A stretch of DNA of 38,138 nt, from contig CALKZY010000035.1 in NCBI GenBank assembly GCA_938002965.1, forward strand, positions 1-38,138, written 5' to 3'. Numbering within the stretch: the stretch's first letter is position 1; each line of letters starts with the position of its first letter. Source of the DNA: an uncultured Acidimicrobiales bacterium. Lineage in GTDB: Bacteria > Actinomycetota > Acidimicrobiia > Acidimicrobiales > SZUA-35. Position numbers and translations under genes: made by a program. The notes beneath the pieces were generated by a model. The model saw only the letters and a program-made list of their open reading frames with translations, did not search any database and had not been told where the DNA came from. This document shows, one piece after another, positions 7,513 to 14,985 of this stretch.

Positions 7513-8303
7513 TGAATCCCATCTACCGAGCCTGGTGGCGACTCCTGATGGATCTACGCCATCTACCCCGCTTCTTCGCTGAGCGGTTCCCAAGGGTTGC
7601 CCCATGGGCTGTCCGTCTGCGGTCGCTTCTGCACTGGCTGGTCGGCAACCCGATTCAGACCATGGTCGCTACAGCCGGCTTCTACGTCTGGAGGCTTGAT
7701 GTTCTGCCCGGTCGGTGGTTCGTAGGCCTGGTGCTCGCCGTCCACCTGGTGGTCGAGCTCTATTGTCATCTCGGTTTCGATCGAGGCGGCTGGTTGATCG
7801 GTTGGCGGGCTGCTTGGCGTATCCGTCGGCGGTGGCCGGCTGATTGGGCTGCGGTCGCGGCAAAGACCACTCGTGTCCAGGCCGAAGTGGGAACTTCCAG
7901 GGAGCCGATCGCCTCGGCTGTGCTGCGGCCGGTTGCTGATCATCCGAAGTTGTCGTGGCGTCCTCGGATTGAGTGGCCGGTGATCTCGTGGTGGGTCGGT
8001 CCACCTCCTGGCCGTTCGCTGGCATCGCTCGATGAGCTGACCGTCGTCCTGGCCGCCAACATCTCGCACGTTGCTGACGTTGAAATCGACTACGACCGGG
8101 AGAACGATTCGCATGGCCGGCTGATCATGTCCTTCCGGGATGTGCTGGAGCGGACAAGCTCGCCGCCTTGGCAGGAGCCGTCCGATGACCTGGTACTTCT
8201 CGGTGATCTTGATGGCGAGCTGGGCGCAGCTGTTGCCGCCTTTGATCGTGACACGTCCGAGCCGTATCCGCCGTTGCGGGTTGTTGAAGGCGAGGCCTCC
8301 TGA
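7512..8303 (+). CDS. membrane half of a split TraB/FtsK-type translocase
   Basis: 263 residues. Two membrane helices lie at about 49-66 and 72-92, after a basic N-terminus. The following RRRWPADWAAVAAKT region and the beta-rich part to residue 260 resemble the segment that precedes the ATPase in FtsK/TraB-like transfer proteins. The gene ends in a TGATG junction with the ATPase gene. Because TraB-like proteins usually hold the membrane and motor parts in one chain, the two are best read as a naturally split translocase: this part anchors the pore and the next part powers it. The assignment rests on order and architecture, not on a diagnostic motif. Confidence 0.65.
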   Translation: MNPIYRAWWRLLMDLRHLPRFFAERFPRVAPWAVRLRSLLHWLVGNPIQTMVATAGFYVWRLDVLPGRWFVGLVLAVHLVVELYCHLGFDRGGWLIGWRAAWRIRRRWPADWAAVAAKTTRVQAEVGTSREPIASAVLRPVADHPKLSWRPRIEWPVISWWVGPPPGRSLASLDELTVVLAANISHVADVEIDYDRENDSHGRLIMSFRDVLERTSSPPWQEPSDDLVLLGDLDGELGAAVAAFDRDTSEPYPPLRVVEGEAS

Positions 8304-9163
8304 TGGCGATCGAGATTGGCCGGCGGTTCGACAATCTGCCGTTGCTGTGGCCGTGGCCTGGTGCCCAGCACACACAGATCGGTGGTGAGACCGGTTCGGG
8401 TAAGTCGGGGCTGTGCAATTCGATTATTGGTGGTGTGGCCGGCGACAAGAACGCCGCAATTGTTGGCATTGATCTGAAGCTGGTCGAGCTATCGCCCTGG
8501 TCCGGTCGGTTGACGGCGTTGGCCACAACCCCGAGTGAAGCTGATGAACTGCTGGTCGACCTTCGGAGCCTGATTCGATCTCGGGCTGAGTTCCTGCAGT
8601 CGGCGGGCCATCGGAAGTGGCAGTCGAGTTTCGGGCCGTGGGTCCTGGTGGTGATTGATGAGCTGGCTGAGCTCCAGGCCATCGACGCCGATCGGCTTGC
8701 TTCGGTTGTGGCGTCCGGGTCCGGTGGTCAGCAGGCCATCCGTGAGGCGAAGAACGGCCAGCAGGTTCGCACGGCGTTGCTCGGTTCGATCGCTCGGTTG
8801 GCTCGGTTTTGCGGTGTGACCATTGTCGGGGCTACCCAGTATCCGTCCGCTGAGGTGATTGATCAGCAGATCCGGACCCAGTTGACCATCAAGATCATGT
8901 TGCGGGTCGCCTCGGGTGAGCAGGTGGCGGTTTGTCTCGGTCAGGGCTACGCCTCGGCTGTTTCGCCAACGTCGATTGGTCCGGCTGAGCGTGGCGGGCT
9001 TTGGATCGTTGGGCTTCCGGATTCGGGAAAGCCGATTCGGGGTCGTGCCCATTGGGTTTCTGATTCGGCGGTGGCTTCTCGAGTGGCGGCTACTCGCCAT
9101 CTCACACCGTCGTATGCGTCCGTGTTTGGAAAGGAGAGCGCTGATGCGTTCGAGGCGTACTGA
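8303..9163 (+). CDS. FtsK/SpoIIIE-type transfer ATPase (TraB/TraSA-like)
   Basis: 286 residues, close to the short TraSA type of AICEs. Walker A is GETGSGKS (28-35) and Walker B is VLVVIDELAEL with Asp119-Glu120. The FtsK-typical GATQYPSAEVID segment near 177 and QLTIKIMLRV near 193 follow. The protein should form a ring motor that pumps double-stranded element DNA into the recipient at the membrane. No C-terminal winged-helix DNA-recognition domain is seen; the chain ends about 80 residues after the motor core. It overlaps both the upstream membrane gene (TGATG) and the downstream gene (20 bases). Confidence 0.9.
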   Translation: MAIEIGRRFDNLPLLWPWPGAQHTQIGGETGSGKSGLCNSIIGGVAGDKNAAIVGIDLKLVELSPWSGRLTALATTPSEADELLVDLRSLIRSRAEFLQSAGHRKWQSSFGPWVLVVIDELAELQAIDADRLASVVASGSGGQQAIREAKNGQQVRTALLGSIARLARFCGVTIVGATQYPSAEVIDQQIRTQLTIKIMLRVASGEQVAVCLGQGYASAVSPTSIGPAERGGLWIVGLPDSGKPIRGRAHWVSDSAVASRVAATRHLTPSYASVFGKESADAFEAY

Positions 9164-9668
9164 TCATGGCCGCTCAACCTGGGGTGCCGGGTTGGAGCTT
9201 GGCCGGCTGGTGGTTGCGTTACTCACTGGTTGGGCTTGGGTCGCCCGGACTTGCTTGGGATTCATCGTTCCGACGGCGGGTGCCGGCGGCGATGCGCTGC
9301 CTCTTCACGACACTGCGGCTGACCGAGTGATCGATTGGAAGTTCTCCCCCTCTGGGCCTCCTCTGCGAACCCAACATTCCGTCGCTGACGAAACCGTTCT
9401 GCTCGGAGATCTTGAGCCGACTGATCGACCGTTCCACCAGCAGCGCCAGGTCTCGGGTCCGCTCATTGTGGATGCCGACCGCTTCTTGGTCCGTCATCGG
9501 GTGCCGTGGTCGGTTGTGCTCGCCGTGGTTGGCAGTGGATCCGTTTGGCTCGTCGGCCAGGTGATCGGATCTGCGGCCGGGCCGGTGGCAAGTATCGCTT
9601 TCTGGGCGTCAGTCGTGTGCGGTGTTCTGTTGACGGTGGCTCAGCTGGTGGACGGGGGCCGACGGTGA
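9144..9668 (+). CDS. two-helix membrane protein of the transfer operon
   Basis: 174 residues from ATG 9144, chosen because AAGGAG lies seven bases upstream inside the ATPase gene. Membrane helices are seen at about 18-40 and in the C-terminal third (115-168, probably two passes). The region between is polar. The position between the translocase and rep genes matches the Spd-type spread proteins of Streptomyces plasmids, which help DNA move within mycelium, but sequence similarity cannot be claimed. It ends in a GTGA overlap with rep. Confidence 0.65.
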   Translation: MRSRRTDHGRSTWGAGLELGRLVVALLTGWAWVARTCLGFIVPTAGAGGDALPLHDTAADRVIDWKFSPSGPPLRTQHSVADETVLLGDLEPTDRPFHQQRQVSGPLIVDADRFLVRHRVPWSVVLAVVGSGSVWLVGQVIGSAAGPVASIAFWASVVCGVLLTVAQLVDGGRR

Positions 9669-11020
9669 GCGTTCGTGATGACCGTTCGGATCTGGGCGGA
9701 GGCTTCTCGTCCGACCGCCGTAGCGCCGAGCCGGAGCCCCAAGCGCAGGCAGGCGCCCAGGCGGGCCGGCCCGAAGGGCCAGCTGCCGACGCCGTCTTGG
9801 TACTAAAGGGTAATTACACAGCGATCGGAGGTGAGCCGGACACTGCGAGCCTTCCGGAAGCGAACCCGAAGCGTGGCCTGACCGGCCGGTTGAAGCGCAT
9901 GCTGGCCGATCGTGCTCGGGCGTTGGTGTCCGAAACCTGTGGTGACATGCCGGAAGCGGCCAAGCTGGCCAGCTGCGGTGTGTATGTTCGGGCCGGTATC
10001 AACGACGTGACGGTCGAGAAGCATCCGGACGGCTACGCCTATGCCAGTGGGTTGCAGACCTGCGGGTCGGTGTGGGCCTGTCCGATCTGTTCGTTCAAGA
10101 TTCGGATGAAGCGGGCTGCCGAGTTGGCCGAAGCGATCGCTGAGCATCGAGCGCAGGGCGGCACACAGATGCTGTTGACGCTGACCACGCAGCACAGTTT
10201 TGGTGAGTCGCTTGATGAGGTGTGGGCGGACACGCAGGACACGTGGTCTTACATCACCGGCCACTCCCGGTACCGGAAGCTGAAGGAGCGGCTCGGCCTG
10301 GGGTTCTGCCGCACGGTTGAGACGATGCACGGGTTGAACGGGTGGCACCCGCATCTGCATGTGGTGTTGTTCTCGGACACGCCGATCGACATGTTCGACG
10401 ATCGGGAGCTGTGGAACGAGATCATCGTGGTGTTCCACGACCTGTGGGTCAACCGGATGAGGTCGAAGTTCGGTCGAGAGTGCCGGTCCTCGGTGGCCGT
10501 GGATCTTCGACCGATCAAGACCGATGGGGTTGAGGGCGCGGGCATGTACTGCACCAAGGCCGGCTACGAGGTGGCCATGGCCGACGGTAAGGAGGGTCGA
10601 ACGTCGACCAGCCGTCACCCGTTCGCCATTGCCTTTGATGCAGTTGAGACCGGCGACTGTCGGGACATCGCTCTGTTCCGGGAGTGGATCAAGGGCTCGC
10701 ACGATCGGCGCATGTGGACCTGGTCCAAGGGTCTGCGTCAGCGCCTCGGCCTGGACGTCGAGAAGACCGATGAGGAGCTAGCCGCTGAGGCTGACGAGAC
10801 GGTCGGTCAGATCTGCATCGTCTCGAAGAACTTGTGGAAGGCCATGGTCCGCACCCGAGTTGGAGTGCGTGCCGCTTTCCTGACCGCCCTCGATCAGGGG
10901 GCCGACGGCCTACCCGAAGCCCTGGATCTGCTGGAGGGTCACGGCCTGGAGGTTGTGGTCGAGCCAAGGGGTACCAGTCCGCCACGGTTGCGGCTGGCTA
11001 GTGAACGGGGTCGGCTGTGA
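9665..11020 (+). CDS. HUH rolling-circle replication initiator
   Basis: 451 residues from GTG 9665, which overlaps the previous stop as GTGA. The first 60 residues are Ala/Glu-rich and disordered. CGSVWACPICSFKI (133-146) is the zinc-binding motif common in actinomycete plasmid Rep proteins. GWHPHLHVVLF holds the HUH pair (His230, His232), and GMYCTKAGYE supplies the likely nicking tyrosine (Tyr295, or Tyr301). Rep would nick the element origin after excision and start rolling-circle replication. The replication origin itself was not found. Length and motif order fit the RepSA/Rep_1-like proteins of AICEs. Confidence 0.9.
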   Translation: MSVRDDRSDLGGGFSSDRRSAEPEPQAQAGAQAGRPEGPAADAVLVLKGNYTAIGGEPDTASLPEANPKRGLTGRLKRMLADRARALVSETCGDMPEAAKLASCGVYVRAGINDVTVEKHPDGYAYASGLQTCGSVWACPICSFKIRMKRAAELAEAIAEHRAQGGTQMLLTLTTQHSFGESLDEVWADTQDTWSYITGHSRYRKLKERLGLGFCRTVETMHGLNGWHPHLHVVLFSDTPIDMFDDRELWNEIIVVFHDLWVNRMRSKFGRECRSSVAVDLRPIKTDGVEGAGMYCTKAGYEVAMADGKEGRTSTSRHPFAIAFDAVETGDCRDIALFREWIKGSHDRRMWTWSKGLRQRLGLDVEKTDEELAAEADETVGQICIVSKNLWKAMVRTRVGVRAAFLTALDQGADGLPEALDLLEGHGLEVVVEPRGTSPPRLRLASERGRL

Positions 11021-11451
11021 CCTGGTACGTCACACCGCTGGAGGATTGGAACGACGGCCATGGCATCCGTTCCATCGGCACAGCGTCAACGGCGGCCGAG
11101 CTGGCCGACTTCGCCGGAACCATCGAGGCCACCATCCGATCTGGGGACAACCCGATCGGCCATCTCCACCACTTGGAGTTGTCGCCTCGTCAGCATCGTG
11201 ACGCTCTGCGAGTCGGAGCGCATGAGCACACCTGGTTGATCGCCGGGCGTCGGCATCGCCACGCCCACGGCTGTTGGCTGTTGGCTGTTGGCTGTTGGCT
11301 GTTGGCCAGCCAACCGGACCAGTCGATTTATGACCCACCTGAGCCGGATCCTCGGATGTATCGGTATCCGAAGCCTCGCTGGGTTGGCATTCAAGGCCTC
11401 GCCCGATCGGGCAGGAAAGCAAAAGCAAACAACCAACTGACACTTATCTGA
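11017..11451 (+). CDS. unknown element protein containing a 7-base tandem repeat
   Basis: 144 residues from GTG 11017 (GTGA overlap with rep). The N-terminal 85 residues look like a folded domain (TPLEDWNDGHGIRSIG, ELADFAGTIEATIRSG). Then the gene runs through five copies of GGCTGTT (11269-11303), read as CWLLAVGCWLLA. Because the unit is seven bases, gain or loss of one copy shifts the frame and changes the C-terminus. No family is recognised. Translational coupling to rep suggests a role in replication or transfer of the element. Confidence 0.6.
   Translation: MTWYVTPLEDWNDGHGIRSIGTASTAAELADFAGTIEATIRSGDNPIGHLHHLELSPRQHRDALRVGAHEHTWLIAGRRHRHAHGCWLLAVGCWLLASQPDQSIYDPPEPDPRMYRYPKPRWVGIQGLARSGRKAKANNQLTLI
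11269..11306 (+). repeat. GGCTGTT x5 tandem repeat
   Basis: Five perfect head-to-tail copies of GGCTGTT followed by GGC, inside the 144-aa gene. Short tandem repeats in transfer regions of Streptomyces plasmids (clt loci) are TraB-binding sites; slipped-strand frameshifting and an iteron-like role in replication are alternatives. The sequence does not decide between them. Confidence 0.85.
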
Positions 11452-11460
11452 AGGAGAATC

Positions 11461-11850
11461 ATGTCATTCAGGAATCTTGTGATTGATCCAAACCGCTACG
11501 AGCTGCTGTTCCAGGAGTCCGAACCGGTCTATGTGTATAAGGAGGGGGTGTACGGCGATGATCGCCGCCAGGAGCACGACAAGGACACCGGGTTTCCGGT
11601 GTGGACGGTGCGGGTGACGGCGTCGGATTCGATGAACCGTGAGGAGCAGGCGTTGGAGGTGCGGGTGATCGCCCGTGACAAGCCTGACGCCGGGTTCCGG
11701 GAGTTGGTCGTGATGCCGAATCTGCGGGTGCAGATCTACTCGCGGCGTAATGAGCGGTCGGTGACGACTCGCTGGTCCGCTGATGCGGTGGCCGCCGCGT
11801 CGGCGTCGAAGTCCAAGCCCGCAGCGCAGCCGGCCAAGGCCGCTGCCTAA
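11461..11850 (+). CDS. small beta-rich element protein, unknown
   Basis: 129 residues with GAAGGAG six bases upstream of ATG 11461. The first 100 residues are beta-rich and charged (YVYKEGVYGDDRRQ, FPVWTVRVTASDS, EVRVIARDKPD), and the last 25 are Ala/Lys/Pro-rich, probably disordered and perhaps DNA-contacting. Proteins of this size and look are frequent between rep and xis in AICEs, but no function is established that I can name. An OB-like nucleic-acid-binding role is only a guess. Confidence 0.65.
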   Translation: MSFRNLVIDPNRYELLFQESEPVYVYKEGVYGDDRRQEHDKDTGFPVWTVRVTASDSMNREEQALEVRVIARDKPDAGFRELVVMPNLRVQIYSRRNERSVTTRWSADAVAAASASKSKPAAQPAKAAA

Positions 11851-11911
11851 TGCCTGTGGTCCGATGGGGTAGGGCTGACGGTGTTCGGTCCTACCCCGGA
11901 AAGGAGATGCA

Positions 11912-12106
11912 ATGATGACCACCATCCACCCCGAACTGCTCGACATCGCCGGTGCCGCTGAGCGCCTGTCGGTGACCCCTCGCTTCATCCGCCGTCTGGT
12001 GCATGAGCGCCGCCTGGCCTACATCAAGGTCGGCAAGTACATCCGTTTCGACCCCGCCGATCTCGACGCCTGGCTCCAGGACCGCCGAGTCGAAGCCTTG
12101 AACTAA
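11912..12106 (+). CDS. xis: excisionase (MerR-like helix-turn-helix)
   Basis: 64 residues. The chain is one winged helix-turn-helix: LDIAGAAERLSVTPRFIRRL is the helix-turn-helix and YIKVGKYIRFDPADLDAWL the wing and final helix typical of the excisionase group. AAGGAG lies seven bases upstream of the ATG. Its TAA shares a base with the ATG of the integrase gene, the usual xis-int arrangement of AICEs. It should bend DNA at the attachment sites and favour excision over integration. Confidence 0.9.
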   Translation: MMTTIHPELLDIAGAAERLSVTPRFIRRLVHERRLAYIKVGKYIRFDPADLDAWLQDRRVEALN

Positions 12107-13278
12107 TGCCTCGAAAAGGGATCGGGGTCTACAAGGCCAAGAACGGAACCTGGTTCTTCAAAGCTTGGATCTTCGTTCCCGACGATGACGGGGGAGAGGG
12201 GAGGTGGAAGGGTACCACCCGCCGTGGCTTCCACACATCAATCGAAGCTCGCCGTGTCCGACGACAGTTCATCGAGCAATCTGAGTTAGACCGGGCTGCA
12301 CATGAACGACGGCCAGCACGAGAACGCATCACAGTCGTCGAGTTGATCGATCGCTACCTTGCCGAGGCAACTTCAATGGGCAGACTGTCGGTCAAGACGC
12401 TGTTCGACTACCGCAACTACTTCGACAGCTACATAGTTCCCCACCTCGGCGCGGTGCCAGCCGACGAACTGACCCGAAACAACATCGCCGATTGGCAGCT
12501 CACCCTCTCGGAGCGAGGTTCAGTGAAGTCCGGAGGGCCACTGGCGGCCAATACGATTCGGCTTGCTCGTGCACCCTTGAATGGTGCGCTCAAGTACGCC
12601 ATTCGCCAGGGGCTGATCGACTCCAATCCAATGACCGGCGTGTCGCCTCCCCGCAAACCACGGAAGATCCCGGCTAACTGGATACCGGATCAGGCTCGAC
12701 ATTTCTTGGCAATGCACGAAGGCGAACGCCTCTATCCGGTGTGGGCCTTCCTGATGGGAACCGGCGTCCGCATCGGTGAGCTGGTCTCGTTGACGTGGGA
12801 CAACGTCGACCTTGACGAGCGCCGCGTCCGAATCCAGCAGTTCACCAGCACCCTCGGCTACGACGTCGTGCCATCGTCAAGCAAGAGCCGTGACGCCGTG
12901 CGCACGATCGATATCGACGACCACCTGGTCACCATCCTCGACGAGCAGCGGACGCAACAGGCCGCCGAATCGCCAGCCGCCGGCTACAAGTCCAGCGCTT
13001 ACGTCTTCACCAAATCGCGGGGTGGGCCCTATCATCCCCAGTACCTCTCCAAGGTACTGGGCAGGATATCGACCGAGGCCGGTCTACCTCGCCTCACCGC
13101 CCATGGTCTTCGCCATACAAGTGCCACTCTAATGCTCGCCAGCGGTGTCCCACCGAAGGTAGCCGCCGAACGGCTCGGTCACGCCGACGCCATGCTTTTC
13201 ATCAATCTTTACAGCCACGTAACACCTACGATGCAGCGTGAGGCGGCAGCATTGCTCGGTTCATCCCTCTTTGACTAG
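12106..13278 (+). CDS. int: tyrosine recombinase (site-specific integrase)
   Basis: 390 residues, the normal length. An N-terminal arm-binding domain (about 1-65), a core-binding domain (TVVELIDRYLAEATSMG onward, 75-175) and the catalytic domain follow in order. Catalytic residues are Arg222 (GVRIGELVSLTW), Lys near 255 (SSKSRDAVRTID), His333-x-x-Arg336 (HGLRH), His359 (RLGHAD) and nucleophile Tyr369 (LYSHV). All are present, so the enzyme should be active. It recombines the 48-base tRNA-Arg core. It lies about 1.7 kb from the right junction, with the ParB-like gene between. Confidence 0.96.
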   Translation: MPRKGIGVYKAKNGTWFFKAWIFVPDDDGGEGRWKGTTRRGFHTSIEARRVRRQFIEQSELDRAAHERRPARERITVVELIDRYLAEATSMGRLSVKTLFDYRNYFDSYIVPHLGAVPADELTRNNIADWQLTLSERGSVKSGGPLAANTIRLARAPLNGALKYAIRQGLIDSNPMTGVSPPRKPRKIPANWIPDQARHFLAMHEGERLYPVWAFLMGTGVRIGELVSLTWDNVDLDERRVRIQQFTSTLGYDVVPSSSKSRDAVRTIDIDDHLVTILDEQRTQQAAESPAAGYKSSAYVFTKSRGGPYHPQYLSKVLGRISTEAGLPRLTAHGLRHTSATLMLASGVPPKVAAERLGHADAMLFINLYSHVTPTMQREAAALLGSSLFD

Positions 13279-13619
13279 TTGAGCTGGACTTCAAGAAAAA
13301 AGTTTCGGCACTAGGATCCATCGCTGTTAGCCACGCGCGCACCGCAGGTGATCGAGGTTTCAACCCCACCTTCTCAGCTGCAGCTGGAAGTCGGGCGGAT
13401 TTGCTGTTTTGCCTGGTCAGGGGCATCAGTGATGGCCAATTCCGCGCTGCGGGGTTGACGTGCTCAGTGGTGCGGTTCTCGAGCCCAGTAGGCCAGAGGA
13501 TGAACCGCCCATCGCCGTAGGTATCGAGGCCCTTCGGCTCGTCATCTCGTGCAAACGCCCCACAGTCAGGTATATGGTGGGGCGTCACGGGGTTGTAATT
13601 ACACCCTGGTAATGATGAC
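13279..13619. other. non-coding stretch between int and the ParB-like gene
   Basis: No supported gene. A perfect 10-base palindrome TGTAATTACA (13594-13603) lies 16 bases before the structured leader and could be an operator for the next gene. A possible tRNA arm near 13350 was tested by eye and does not fold into a cloverleaf. The 120-codon minus-strand frame here has no coding character. Confidence 0.4.
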
Positions 13620-13703
13620 GGCCCTGGGTCCGGCTTGACTGCCTCTTCCTTTCAGAAGAGGCCGATGCGACAACATCGGAGTGTCGGCCGGCAACCCAGG
13701 GCC
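13620..13703 (+). ncRNA. structured three-way-junction leader RNA (candidate)
   Basis: The outer stem is GGCCCTGGGT (13620-13629) with ACCCAGGGCC (13694-13703), extended by CCGGC (13630-13634) with GCCGG (13687-13691) across a two-base bulge. Inside are two hairpins: GCCTCTTC (13641-13648) with GAAGAGGC (13655-13662), and CGATG (13663-13667) with CATCG (13674-13678). An AAGGAG ribosome-binding site follows seven bases after the fold. All pairings are exact Watson-Crick. It matches no riboswitch or ribozyme class I can recognise. A cis-regulatory leader, an sRNA, or a single-strand origin of the element are possible roles. Confidence 0.6.
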
Positions 13704-13721
13704 CCGAACAAGGAGAAAACC

Positions 13722-14759
13722 TTGCCTAAAAGAAACCATACCAGTTCGGCACCAGGACCCGAGGAGTTCGACGAACCCCACCAAGGTGATCACGCCTCTG
13801 ACCTGGGGAAACACCAAACGGTAGGTAGTTTGGAAGAGCCGGAAGTTGAGATCGCCTTGCTGACATACGGCTTGGCGTCTGAGCTTGCGAAGGTGATTCC
13901 TGACTTCCAAAGATCTGTGCGTCGTGGTCAGGTCCAGACTCTCGCCGACGACATGTTGGGTGGAAGATGGCAGCTTCAAAATGACGCAATTGTGGTCGGT
14001 GTTGACGCGACGACAGGCAAACCGTTGATGCTAACGAACGGTCAGCATCGGGTACTCGCACGACTTGAGGTCGACAAGCGAACGAATGGCCCAGGCCGAC
14101 GAACGGGATATCCGGTTCTCTTGATGAAGCGGAAGGGCTTGGGTACAGAGGAAGCTCGTGCGTCGTATCTGGTGACTGACACGGGGGCCAAACGGAGGTT
14201 CTCTGATTATCTGAAGGCCGAGGGAGTGTCCAACTATGTTCCTGTCGGGGCCACGGTCGCTATCTGCCAGACGATCAGTGACGATCCACAGAGACGATTC
14301 GTTAGGCGGACGTCAAAACAGCCTCACTCCGTACTAGCAGAGTGGTGGCGTGATTGCGATCAGGAGCTCCTGGGCCGAGCTGTTCGATACGGCAACTCCG
14401 TGCGCAAACTCGTTCCGCCACTCACTGCCCCTCATGTTGCGGCGATCGTTTACTACTCGGGCCTCCTGATGGACGATGGAGAACGACTCGCCACGGAGTT
14501 CTTTGACAAAGTCGCCGACAAGCGGATGGATGCCGGCGAGGATGATCCTACTCGCATCCTGCGGCGCAGGCTGCGGAAATGGGATTCGACGACTGGTGTC
14601 AAACCTCAAGTAAGCACCGTGTGGAACCTAACCCTAAGGGCTTTTCACCATGATCTGGCCGATAGTCGGATCTCTCATCTTAAGTGGTCGCCGAAGGCCA
14701 CCCCTCTCCCGGTTGTTCCCCCGGACTATGTTGAAGACGACTTGGACGACGCAGCGTAG
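13722..14759 (+). CDS. ParB/DGQHR-like protein, element cargo
   Basis: 345 residues from TTG 13722, chosen because AAGGAG ends seven bases upstream; the frame stays open further up to 13635 but runs through the structured leader. The ParB-like N-terminal fold is visible: a helical segment, LADDMLGGRWQLQNDAIVVG near 75-95, then TNGQHRVLARLEV (NGQHR 106-110), the DGQHR-type motif shared by ParB-like and phage-encoded proteins. The C-terminal 200 residues are helical with no assigned domain. Such proteins can be nucleases or CTPase-like DNA-binding proteins; the role here is unknown. Position between int and the attachment site is typical of recently acquired cargo. Confidence 0.75.
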   Translation: MPKRNHTSSAPGPEEFDEPHQGDHASDLGKHQTVGSLEEPEVEIALLTYGLASELAKVIPDFQRSVRRGQVQTLADDMLGGRWQLQNDAIVVGVDATTGKPLMLTNGQHRVLARLEVDKRTNGPGRRTGYPVLLMKRKGLGTEEARASYLVTDTGAKRRFSDYLKAEGVSNYVPVGATVAICQTISDDPQRRFVRRTSKQPHSVLAEWWRDCDQELLGRAVRYGNSVRKLVPPLTAPHVAAIVYYSGLLMDDGERLATEFFDKVADKRMDAGEDDPTRILRRRLRKWDSTTGVKPQVSTVWNLTLRAFHHDLADSRISHLKWSPKATPLPVVPPDYVEDDLDDAA

Positions 14760-14895
14760 ATAGACCACTGCCGAACTGCCCAGGTCCATTCACTGTCGTA
14801 GGCGAATGGGCTTGGGCATTCGGACTGATGACATCTCTTTGTCGTGTTTGTGGTCAGCCGTCGCCAGCCACGACAGCCAATCTCGGCCATGGATA

Positions 14896-14924
14896 GCAAA
14901 AACCCCGCCTTATCAGCGGGGTTT
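14896..14924 (-). terminator. element-borne terminator for the rebuilt tRNA-Arg
   Basis: On the minus strand AAACCCCGC (14916-14924) pairs with GCGGGGTTT (14900-14908) around a seven-base loop and runs into a T tract. It lies just past the tRNA 3' end and is carried by the element. The insertion therefore brought a replacement terminator together with the replacement tRNA 3' half. Confidence 0.85.
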
Positions 14925-14937
14925 CGAGTAATATCGA

Positions 14938-14985
14938 TTTTGCGCGCTTGTAGGGACTCGAACCCCAAACCTTCTGATCCGTAAT
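14938..14985 (-). repeat. attachment site, right copy, inside intact tRNA-Arg
   Basis: 48 bases identical to 2233-2280. It supplies the anticodon loop to the 3' end of the functional tRNA-Arg, while 14986-15016 is the chromosomal 5' half. Identity breaks exactly at 14985/14986, which marks the junction. Confidence 0.92.

Larger units (their letters stand above)
2233..14985. mobile_element. AICE-like integrative and conjugative element in tRNA-Arg
   Basis: The direct repeats at 2233-2280 and 14938-14985 delimit about 12.7 kb that holds every hallmark of an actinomycete integrative and conjugative element: tyrosine integrase (12106-13278), excisionase (11912-12106), HUH replication initiator (9665-11020) and an FtsK/TraB-type DNA translocase (8303-9163) with membrane partners. 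In the AICE model, one translocase moves double-stranded DNA between mycelial cells or neighbouring cells, and Rep amplifies the excised circle. Cargo is a five-gene minus-strand operon (2531-7130) and a ParB/DGQHR-like gene (13722-14759). All core genes are open, so the element may still be functional. The repeat and gene set are seen directly; the mechanism is from known AICEs such as pSAM2. Confidence 0.9.

Noticed and set aside
7563..8375. Minus-strand open frame of 270 codons opposite the translocase membrane gene
   Set aside because: Low-complexity composition and no ribosome-binding site; the plus strand carries overlapping coupled genes.
9803..10702. Long minus-strand open frame (299 codons) opposite rep
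   Set aside because: It mirrors a frame of the rep gene, is rich in Arg/His/Pro as expected for an antisense shadow, and has no domain motif; rep itself has full catalytic motifs.
13340..13400. Hidden tRNA-like fold between int and the ParB-like gene
   Set aside because: A GGTTTCAACC segment looks like a T arm, but the loop consensus and the other arms are missing.
13226..13588. Minus-strand frame of 120 codons after int
   Set aside because: Overlaps the integrase end, shows no ribosome-binding site or fold-like pattern.
13620..13703. Hammerhead or other known self-cleaving ribozyme
   Set aside because: The three-way junction lacks the CTGANGA and GAAA core sequences of a hammerhead, and no twister or HDV-like core is visible.
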